A stretch of 12,801 nt of DNA. It comes from Prevotella sp. (GTDB lineage: Bacteria; Bacteroidota; Bacteroidia; Bacteroidales; Bacteroidaceae). The notes under the pieces are model-generated. The model worked only from the letters and a program-made list of their open reading frames with translations. It was not told where the DNA came from and made no database searches. Shown here one piece after another: positions 1-7,600 of this stretch. The first letter of the stretch is position 1; each line of letters starts with the position of its first letter. Where the stretch lies: assembly GCA_021204735.1 (NCBI GenBank), contig JAJPYV010000206.1, forward strand, positions 1 to 12,801, given 5' to 3'. Both the position numbers and the translations under genes were made by a program.

Positions 1-78
1 GTATAATTATGCTACTTTAACGGATATTTCATTACGCATAACCTTATACGATAATAATAAGTTAAATTCTCAACTTTT

Positions 79-1104
79 TCACGGATTAAACTCCATAATG
101 GCTTTCCTCACAATATCTTCCGCCTCTTCAATACTACATTCCAATCGGCCGCCTGCAGCATTCAAATGACCGCCTCCATTGAAATACATCTCTGCCATCT
201 TGTTACACGGAAAATCATCTACGGAACGCAAACTAATCCATATTAAATTGTCTTTTCCTGTGTCTTCACGCAATGAAATACTTAAGCGCATGTTCTTTAT
301 CTGCAATGGTATATTTACAAATCCTTCTGCATCTCCCTTGATATATTGGAATTTCTTCAAATCGTCTCTGGTTAATGTGAAATATGCCGCTCTGCGTTGA
401 GATATAACTACCAACTTGTTGTATAAAACGTGTCCCAAAAGTCGCATCCTACTCTCTCTATAATTGTTGTACACGTTACGGTATATCTTGTCCTTGTTTA
501 TCTGCTTCGTAAGCAACTGACTGATTATGAAATATATTTCAGGACTGGTGGAATTATAGGTAAATCCGCCTGTATCGGTCATCATACCACAATAGAGACA
601 TGCTGCGCTTTTCTTCGTCATTGCCTCCAAACCGTCAAGCTGCCATATAAGCCGGAATACTAATTCGGATGTGCTGCACGCACCGGGATGTGATATGCAC
701 ATCACCGTGTCCATATCGGGATCAAGATGGTGGTCTATCATCACTTTCTTTGCTGGAGATGTGACTATTGCTTCTGCCATGTCTGCCGTGCGCGATACTG
801 TATTGAAATCGAGACAAAACAACAAATCTGCACCCGCCAACTGCTCATTGGCAAGGTTTCTGTATTTGTCGTACCTTATTATGCGCTCTGTCCCTGGTAG
901 CCATTGCAGAAAATCCGGATATGCATCTGGTATGATACATACTGGCATCTTTCCAATTTTTTTCAAGTAGTCTGACAATCCAAGCATAGAGCCTAAGGCA
1001 TCTCCATCTGGACTGCGATGACAGCATAGGATTATTTTATCTGACGTATTTATGATTTCACGAAGACGGTCGGCCTCCGATGTAGTAAGTAAGTTTATAT
1101 CCAT
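79..1104 (-). CDS. DHH/DHHA1 phosphoesterase, NrnA-like (oligoribonuclease / pAp phosphatase)
   Basis: This cytoplasmic enzyme probably degrades short oligoribonucleotides (nanoRNA) and/or dephosphorylates 3'-phosphoadenosine 5'-phosphate, as bacterial NrnA proteins do with Mn2+. The DHH-domain metal ligands are visible: H29 and the D33-G-D35 motif, D99 in FCLDF, the D124-H125-H126 triad, and D177 in MTDTGG. The C-terminal DHHA1 domain carries the substrate-binding GGGH motif (310-313) followed by NAAGG. The length of 341 aa is normal for the family, and there is no signal peptide or membrane segment. The ATG start gives a typical N-terminal helix before the first motif. It follows the nucleotidyltransferase gene by 90 nt that hold a hairpin, so co-transcription is uncertain. 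The family assignment is strong; the exact substrate preference is inferred. Confidence 0.93.
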   Translation of the reverse strand: MDINLLTTSEADRLREIINTSDKIILCCHRSPDGDALGSMLGLSDYLKKIGKMPVCIIPDAYPDFLQWLPGTERIIRYDKYRNLANEQLAGADLLFCLDFNTVSRTADMAEAIVTSPAKKVMIDHHLDPDMDTVMCISHPGACSTSELVFRLIWQLDGLEAMTKKSAACLYCGMMTDTGGFTYNSTSPEIYFIISQLLTKQINKDKIYRNVYNNYRESRMRLLGHVLYNKLVVISQRRAAYFTLTRDDLKKFQYIKGDAEGFVNIPLQIKNMRLSISLREDTGKDNLIWISLRSVDDFPCNKMAEMYFNGGGHLNAAGGRLECSIEEAEDIVRKAIMEFNP

Positions 1105-1127
1105 TTACATTAGGTGATTTTTATAAC

Positions 1128-1183
1128 TGACAAGCATTCCTGCCTCATGCCTCACACAATCAGTGGCAGCAGTATGCTTGTCA
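1128..1183 (-). terminator. Long hairpin between nucleotidyltransferase and DHH genes
   Basis: A perfect 10-bp inverted repeat (TGACAAGCAT at 1128-1137, ATGCTTGTCA at 1174-1183) encloses a second 5-bp stem (CTGCC at 1140-1144 with GGCAG at 1165-1169). It lies just after the nucleotidyltransferase stop codon. No immediate U-tract follows on the minus strand, only GTTATAAAAAT, so it is not a textbook intrinsic terminator. It could also be a 3'-end stabiliser or processing site. The structure is seen in the sequence; its function is inferred. Confidence 0.45.
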
Positions 1184-1194
1184 TGTCTTTATGT

Positions 1195-2106
1195 TTAGAA
1201 TAATCTTGCTGGATAAATACCATCATCCACAAGACTCTGTATCTTGTCAACTACCCCCTGACGGTCGGCTGAATAGGTTACGCCAAACCACTTGCTCGTT
1301 GTATCAAGTACTTTCACTGTTGATGTACCATCGTTTATCAACTTGTTTACCATCAATGGAATGAAAAACTCTGCCTTTAAGTTGGTCATGTTGGCTGGAT
1401 CTGACAGGAAACCTTTAAAGTACTCCTCACTGTGCTCGAAATAGTCGGGCGTGAAACCCCACATATTCATAGATACCGGCGTGTTGTCCTCTACAGCTAC
1501 CCACTCTCCTTGCTCGTCTTTATAGCAGACTTTTCCATCAACTCGCATTATCTCTGTGCGCTCAACCACTGTGGTGAGATTCTCTGCCTCATCCTTTGAA
1601 CAAATCCCTCTTGCTACTGTTCCGTTCTCTGACAATGTGTTACCTACACGGAATCCTACCATGGCATAGCGGTTCTTACTGCCCTCCGGCAATTCTGAAA
1701 GGAACTTTCCTATTACCATGTATGCATCTCTATTGTAAAAGTCATCACAATTGATAACACAGAACGGCTCCTTAATGGCATCTTTTGCCATCATTACGGC
1801 ATGATTGGTACCCCATGGCTTTACACGACCCTCTGGACATGTAAATCCTTCTGGTAGAGAATCTAAACTCTGGAAACACAACTCTAATGGTATGTGTCCC
1901 TCATACTTACTGAGAATTTTCTCTTTGAACTCCTGCTCAAAATCCTTACGGATAACAAACACTATCTTGCCGAACCCTGCTTTTATGGCATCGTATATGG
2001 AATAGTCCATTATAGTCTCTCCATTCGGGCCTAATCCGTCAAGCTGTTTCAAACCGCCGTAACGACTTCCCATTCCGGCAGCCAATAATAATAATGTCGG
2101 TTTCAT
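1195..2106 (-). CDS. Sugar-phosphate nucleotidyltransferase family protein
   Basis: This is a GT-A/Rossmann-like nucleotidyltransferase of the NTP_transferase superfamily, which joins an NTP to a sugar phosphate or similar acceptor to give an NDP-activated product. The N-terminal strand and glycine-rich loop LLLAAGMGSRYGGLKQ (residues 5-21) form the nucleotide site, with R15 and K20 placed as in the family signature. KPWGT (96-100) matches the second nucleotide-binding segment, and INCDDF (118-123) supplies the metal-binding aspartates D121/D122. The 303-aa length fits the single-domain form; there is no left-handed beta-helix acyltransferase extension. It is cytoplasmic, with no signal peptide. 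No sugar-biosynthesis genes lie nearby, so the acceptor cannot be named. It appears to have its own promoter (-7 element at 2225-2232) and a leader of roughly 110 nt. Confidence 0.88.
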   Translation of the reverse strand: MKPTLLLLAAGMGSRYGGLKQLDGLGPNGETIMDYSIYDAIKAGFGKIVFVIRKDFEQEFKEKILSKYEGHIPLELCFQSLDSLPEGFTCPEGRVKPWGTNHAVMMAKDAIKEPFCVINCDDFYNRDAYMVIGKFLSELPEGSKNRYAMVGFRVGNTLSENGTVARGICSKDEAENLTTVVERTEIMRVDGKVCYKDEQGEWVAVEDNTPVSMNMWGFTPDYFEHSEEYFKGFLSDPANMTNLKAEFFIPLMVNKLINDGTSTVKVLDTTSKWFGVTYSADRQGVVDKIQSLVDDGIYPARLF

Positions 2107-2137
2107 CTCTCTAATTATTTTTAAAATGTCTTTTTCA

Positions 2138-2180
2138 TGCCACTCGTATATAACACATGGCAGAAATCATTACGTCTGCC
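2138..2180 (-). promoter_or_regulatory. Competing stem-loops in nucleotidyltransferase leader
   Basis: In the leader RNA, GGCAGA (from 2180 to 2175) can pair with TCTGCC (from 2164 to 2159). The segment TGCCA, which overlaps that second arm at 2162-2158, can instead pair with downstream TGGCA (2142-2138). The two hairpins are mutually exclusive. The arms are short (5-6 bp), so this is a weak candidate for structure-based control and could be chance. Confidence 0.2.
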
Positions 2181-2224
2181 CTGTACTAACCGCTAACCCC
2201 ACGTATGTCGCGATTAATCTTATG

Positions 2225-2232
2225 CAAAGATA
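2225..2232 (-). promoter_or_regulatory. Bacteroidetes -7 promoter element for nucleotidyltransferase gene
   Basis: On the minus strand the sequence reads TATCTTTG followed by C. This is an exact match to the Bacteroidetes primary sigma -7 consensus TAnnTTTG. No TTTG -33 box is present at the usual 19-bp spacing, because that position falls inside the 7-bp tandem repeat at 2237-2271. It lies about 120 nt upstream of the start codon and downstream of tamL, so it would separate these two transcription units. Confidence 0.6.
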
Positions 2233-2236
2233 GCTC

Positions 2237-2271
2237 TTAATTCTTAATTCTTAACTCTTAATTCTTAATTT
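2237..2271. repeat. 7-bp tandem repeat (TTAATTC)x5, imperfect
   Basis: Five head-to-tail heptamers occupy this tract: TTAATTC at 2237, 2244 and 2258, TTAACTC at 2251, and TTAATTT at 2265. On the transcribed strand this is an AATTAAG-type array. It abuts the -7 element at 2225-2232 and fills the spacer and -33 region. It also touches the palindrome that ends tamL. Copy-number change by slippage would move upstream DNA relative to the promoter in 7-bp steps. Confidence 0.85.
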
Positions 2272-2300
2272 CTGATGAAAATCGGAGATTTTCATCAGAA
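2270..2300 (-). terminator. 14-bp perfect palindrome overlapping tamL stop codon
   Basis: TTCTGATGAAAATC (2270-2283) and GATTTTCATCAGAA (2287-2300) are perfect inverted repeats with a 3-nt loop. The tamL stop codon (2295-2297) lies inside the hairpin's 5' arm on the transcript. There is no U-tract, because AATTAAG repeats follow, and the stem is AT-rich. It may protect or end the tamBL mRNA, or be a copy of a dispersed palindromic element. Confidence 0.5.
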
Positions 2301-4622
2301 CGGGTATCCTATCGCCAAGTGCAGTGCCTGACCATCCTTGAACTTGTTTATATTATAGAAACCGCCCTTTCCTGTCTCGTATGGCACGTGAAGACCAATT
2401 CCCCAGTCAAGACGGATTACAAGAAACTCCAGGTCATAACGTATTCCAATACCTGTACCTAACGCCATTTCTTTCAATAAATTCTTTAACTTGAATTGGG
2501 CGTCTACCCTATCGGCATCATCACGCAAGCTCCATACGTTTCCGGCATCAAGAAACGCCGCTCCATACAAGTCTCCGAAAATGTTGAAACGATATTCCAA
2601 ATTCAACTGTAACTTTATGTCGCCTGTCTGGTCAAGATACGACAGCCTTGTCTCGTTGGTGTGGTATCTGCCTGGGCCCAAACTCCTCACGGCAAACGCT
2701 CTTATACTGTTCGCTCCACCAACATAAAACTGCTCACTGTATGGCGCAGTCCTGCTGTTGCCGTACGTGTATATCACTCCTGCGTTTGCATGGGCTATGA
2801 GCTGCGACCTGTCATCCAACTGCCATGTCTTGCTCAAGTCGGTCTCTACTTTTAAAAACTGTGCATAACTGTTACCTAACAGTTGCTTGTCGGTGTCTCC
2901 CCATTTGTTCCCTGCTGCCATGTAAAACAATGAGAGGATATTGCTTGCCTCCGTGAATGTGGTGCTCCATACTATCGGATTCCTGCTTGTCTTTGAATTA
3001 CTGTAAGTAAGCGTGTATTTCATCTTCGGTATGAATACATTCTGCATCGATGTCTTCATATATGGGTTCTCGTTGAGCAAAGAATCAAATTTCGCCGTCG
3101 TGTAGCTCAACTTCTGGTATTGTAATGTCAACGGACTGAACTCATGCTGCCATTTCACTGAACGTTGCCATTTGTATGACCATTCTGCCGTGAATGTGTT
3201 CATCTTGAAATAGCCAGGACGATTCAATATGTTTGCAGACAACTTGGCGTATGTGTATGGGGTGCTGTAATATAGCCTGCGCTTGACAAATGGTGCGATT
3301 AATCTTGGAAACTCTATCGCACCATCTATTCCGTACTCGTATGAGTTCATGCTCGCTCCTCCTGACTCCCACTCGTATGAGCCATGCAGGTTTATGTCTA
3401 TCTTCTCTCCTCCTCTGAATGCGTTCCGCCTCGTGAAACCAAGTACCAACTGTGGTCCCGTACGCCCGTTTATCTTGCTCTCGAAATTAGTCTCAAGATA
3501 AAAGTCGTATGGCTTGCCGAAAGTACAGGCTATGTTCAAATCCAACGAGTCGCATGTAGCTGTTGTGTCTTTCGGCGTGAAATTAAACTCTACCATACTG
3601 AACAGTTCCGACCCGCTTATCTTATTGTACGACTCCATGTAATCATCATACCTGTACATCTTCAGTGAGCGCATCTTGAGGTCACGGAGTATCACTCTCG
3701 GTCGCAATGGCGGACGCTTGCCGTTGTACCTCACCGTGAAAAAACGGTAGTTGAACGAGTCGGTCAGTTCCTCACCGTATTCTTTGCGCATATCCAAAGA
3801 TATGTTCCTGATATACCACTTATGCAGGGCTTGTTCCGGGATGTTGTCTGCCAACTGCAAGCGCAACTGTGCCTTGCCTGGCGCCTCAATCGTGTCGGCA
3901 AGGTATGAAGCATAACCCGACTGATAATAGTAGTATCCGTTGTTGCGGAACAGGGTGGCTATCCTGCTGCGCTCGGAATCTAACATGGATGCGTCAAACG
4001 GTGAACCGCTCTTTATGGATGCATTATCCTTTGTAACATTGATAAGACTGTCGGCTTCGGCTGGGAAATTAACATACTCCATACTGTCCACAGTGAACAG
4101 ATGCCCAAGATCTACGGTATATCCTATCTTCGCCTTCTTCGGGTTCTTCATGGTTAACGTCGTGAAATCCACATTGCCATACAGGTAACCGTGATTGCGC
4201 ATCACCGTCTGGGCAACAGATGATCGCAACTCTGGATTTACCTGACTCATCAGAACTGGTGCCTTGCCGAATGTCTTTGTCATCCACTTGCCGAACTTGC
4301 CGTTGGACGTGGAGAAAGTGTTCCATATCCACAGCCTGTACGGAATCGTACGATAGTATGAACTGCCGAACAATGCTCCATTTGGGGCTGTCGCCAACGA
4401 GGCCTCCACCTCTTCCTGGACTGTGGCAAACTGACTGCTGTTCTCATAGTTCTGATAATCTATCTTCTTCAAGCCGATGTACAATTGGTCGTTTTCGGGA
4501 ACTGTCTTGGTTGTGGAACACGACACGACAAGCATTGCGGCTGACAACAGGAATGCCAAATTGACAATACATGCTGACCTCACAACTTTCAAAAAACGGA
4601 TTATGTTATTCTCTTGCCTCAT
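2295..4622 (-). CDS. tamL: TamL: lipoprotein-type BamA/TamA family outer-membrane assembly protein
   Basis: This is an Omp85-superfamily outer-membrane protein that, with TamB, should help insert proteins into or move lipids to the outer membrane. The N-terminus is a lipoprotein signal: a hydrophobic stretch (about 19-33) ending VVSC, with the lipidated cysteine at C35. This is typical of the Bacteroidetes TamL variant rather than proteobacterial TamA. Residues of about 45-340 form the periplasmic POTRA-like region, and about 370-775 the beta-barrel with alternating aromatic and polar residues. The conserved loop-6 motif appears as GGANSIRAF (G635-F643) followed by LGPG. R641 is kept, but alanine sits where VRGF/Y proteins have glycine. 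The chain ends in GYPF with a terminal phenylalanine, a classic beta-signal. Its ATG is 2 nt after the tamB stop, implying translational coupling. Confidence 0.9.
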   Translation of the reverse strand: MRQENNIIRFLKVVRSACIVNLAFLLSAAMLVVSCSTTKTVPENDQLYIGLKKIDYQNYENSSQFATVQEEVEASLATAPNGALFGSSYYRTIPYRLWIWNTFSTSNGKFGKWMTKTFGKAPVLMSQVNPELRSSVAQTVMRNHGYLYGNVDFTTLTMKNPKKAKIGYTVDLGHLFTVDSMEYVNFPAEADSLINVTKDNASIKSGSPFDASMLDSERSRIATLFRNNGYYYYQSGYASYLADTIEAPGKAQLRLQLADNIPEQALHKWYIRNISLDMRKEYGEELTDSFNYRFFTVRYNGKRPPLRPRVILRDLKMRSLKMYRYDDYMESYNKISGSELFSMVEFNFTPKDTTATCDSLDLNIACTFGKPYDFYLETNFESKINGRTGPQLVLGFTRRNAFRGGEKIDINLHGSYEWESGGASMNSYEYGIDGAIEFPRLIAPFVKRRLYYSTPYTYAKLSANILNRPGYFKMNTFTAEWSYKWQRSVKWQHEFSPLTLQYQKLSYTTAKFDSLLNENPYMKTSMQNVFIPKMKYTLTYSNSKTSRNPIVWSTTFTEASNILSLFYMAAGNKWGDTDKQLLGNSYAQFLKVETDLSKTWQLDDRSQLIAHANAGVIYTYGNSRTAPYSEQFYVGGANSIRAFAVRSLGPGRYHTNETRLSYLDQTGDIKLQLNLEYRFNIFGDLYGAAFLDAGNVWSLRDDADRVDAQFKLKNLLKEMALGTGIGIRYDLEFLVIRLDWGIGLHVPYETGKGGFYNINKFKDGQALHLAIGYPF

Positions 4623-4624
4623 CT

Positions 4625-7600
4625 CTACTTCACGCTTGTCGTATCCATTGGTATAGTCTGGTCACTCGTGTTCTTGAAACTGAATATATCCTTGAAATGC
4701 TGCAGACTACGCCGCCAAATAAAGCCCACCCCATACTGCCTCGTGGTTCCCTCAAGCCAGTCGTATGCGTTGTTGTCGTAAAACAACTTAACGTATTTGT
4801 CGGAGGTGTTGCCTAACCTGTACTCAAAGGTTACGTTGTCGAAGAACGACTCGTTCTGATTTTCCACCTCTGCTCCCGTAGATACCTTACCGCCTACTAC
4901 TATCTTCAACCTGTTGTTCCATAAACGCTTGGAGAACTTAAATGAATAGTCGGTATGACTATTACCGCTCCCATCAGTGGTGTTGTCCAAACCTATACTC
5001 AGGTCGAGCGACCTTAATGCGTTGCCTGTAATATTGTTGATCTCACTTTCCAAAAACGAACTGAGGGCACTGTTCATCGAGAATCCTGCGGTGTTTCCAT
5101 CGGCAAGATACATTCCGGTGGTCAGCATCGTTACGGCGAGCTTCCCTCTCTGCTCCGTTCCCATCTCCATAAGTTCGCTATGCAGACTCATATCTTCCGG
5201 CGCATCAAGGGTAAACTCCAAACCCATGTCTGACAGGGTTTTAGATATTATCACACCGCACTCGAACTCTACCGTCCTGTCGTCTCCTGTACCTGACGAT
5301 ACGTTGGCTTTCATGGTTTCTGTTGCGGTAATATTCAACTTTGGATTCATCACATCACCAGTGAACTCTACATAACTGCCGTCTTGTATGGTGAATGTCT
5401 TCAAAGGGATAATCGGCAATGAGTATTTCATCTCTCCATCGTCAAGGGTGTACTTGCCCGTCAGTCGTATGTCATTGGCGGCATCATATTCCATCCGCAG
5501 ATTTCCTCCACCCATCAGGTCAATGTAGTTCGACTTGTCGGCATTTAGATAGCACATTATTCGCGTACCTTGCTGCACGTTCAACGTAATGTCCATCGTT
5601 ATTCCTCCTACCGGCTGATGCGTAACCAACGTTTCGGTGGAATCCTTGAAATTGACAAACCTTACCAACTCGTCCATCTGATTGTCTGTGGTCAATGGGG
5701 AGTCTTTGAGAATATATGATAGGTTCGTCGTACCAAGCACGTCAACCCTACCGCTCATCTTCAGGTTGTCAACTGTTCCTGACACCGTGGCAATGGCATC
5801 TATGAATGCCTTTCCGTATGCCACGCTCATGCGGTTCTCCTTTGAATCTATTATCTGGAAATTGCTTGTCGCCAACTTCAGATTCATCATCATGTTGTCG
5901 AAATCGGAGAAATCAATGTTGCCGTTCAGAGTCAATGCGTTGTCGTTACTTGCATATAGTGTGAAATTCTCAAGTAGCAAGTTGCTGTTCACAACGCGTA
6001 CCGGGGCATCACCTACACGCAACTTCACGCCGTACTCAGGACTGTAAACAAAGCAGGAATCCAAAGCGAGTTCTCCATTGACATTCAACGATGAGAGCGA
6101 ACCTTTTACATCGAGTGACCCATCGGCTGTCCCGAACAAGTAAACCAATCCTTCTGGCATGAAACTGTTTATCATACGCAACGGGAATTGGTGCATATCC
6201 ATCTCTACGGCTATCTCATCTCCATTATCCGTCGACTTGTACGTTCCTGACACATCGGCTACTTCATCGCCGTTACAACTCAACATCAAATCCACGCTGT
6301 GAGTACCGTCTGGCTCAGGCATATACACAAACTCCATACCGATGTCGCCCAACTCACTGCCCTCGTATGTCAACTTTTCCACGGATATTGATGAGGCCAA
6401 CGAGAGTTCGTTCTCTGTAAGTATCACATGGAAATCTCCGTCCAATATGCCTGTTATATCGGGCATATAGGGAATGGAAGATAGTATCTGTTCCAAATCA
6501 AACTTGTTCAACGCCACTGTGAGGTCTTGTAACGCTCCTTTATTGTCATTGTCTGAATAGATATATACTCCCATGTCATCCTCGTCACGCACCATTAGAT
6601 CTGCATATATCCTCTTGTCACTGCCCATATATACATAGTTGCCTTCGTTGACGGTGAATTTCTTATAACCAAGTATCGGGTCGTCCAATACACGCAGCAT
6701 CATGCCATTGTCCTCCATTGATGCCTCAACACCAAGATCTACACCAAGACTGTCTTCTGAGTCGTAAAACTTGATATTCACGCCTGAACCCTTCTCAAAC
6801 ATATATCCATCAAAGAGAGCATTAAACACATACTGCTTGTTGTCCTTGTTGTTGCGTATCTGGCCTCTGTATGTACACGCTGTAGTGTCTGAGACAATAC
6901 TGAACCTCACAGTGTCCAACTGAAAACTGCTGTATTGCAACTCATACAGACTTACTTCTCCGTTAATGCCGAGATCTGGCGATGAATTAAGGTTGATACT
7001 TGCTGCATCAAAACTGAATCCCATGGTTGATATGAAACGACCCAACGGGTTCTCGTCTCCTGTTTCAAGGGTGAACTCTGCAAACGGCAATTCAGTCCTC
7101 AACGTGGTGATGTTTAGCTTCTTCTCATTCAACTGAGCAATCAGTCCATCGGCAAAAGCTCCGCCTTTCTCTATTATCTTGTCATATCCTCCACTGCCAT
7201 TAAACCGCAGTTTGAAATCTCCGCATGCCATGGAGAAATGTGTGGTGTCATTGCTCGCAATCGCATCAAATGTTATTTCATCGGGACGGAATACTTTTGA
7301 GGAATCGTATATAGCTATATCTCCTAACGCACCATCTACCTTGACAAAATTCTTCAAGTCGGTGTCAAGGTCTATATGACTGCATAGTGAGATATTGAAT
7401 GGGGTGTCCATGATTTTCATACCATATAAATCCAGATCTCTCATGTCGGCGGTTATCGTTGTCTTCAATTCCTTGTTTTTCACGTACCCGTCAACATTTA
7501 CGGAACCGTCAAACAGGGGATTTCTGCTGTTCACTCCTGCCTTTATCTTGCCTTCTCCTACTGCGGCATAGAAACCTATACTGTCAAGGTCGTATTCTCC

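Noticed and set aside
1..78. Start of another gene after the DHH gene
   Set aside because: The ATGs on the minus strand (for example ATGCGTAATG and ATGAAATATC) run into stop codons within about 10 codons, so no coding signal is supported.
2237..2271. CRISPR-like array
   Set aside because: The units are 7 bp and contiguous, with no spacers.
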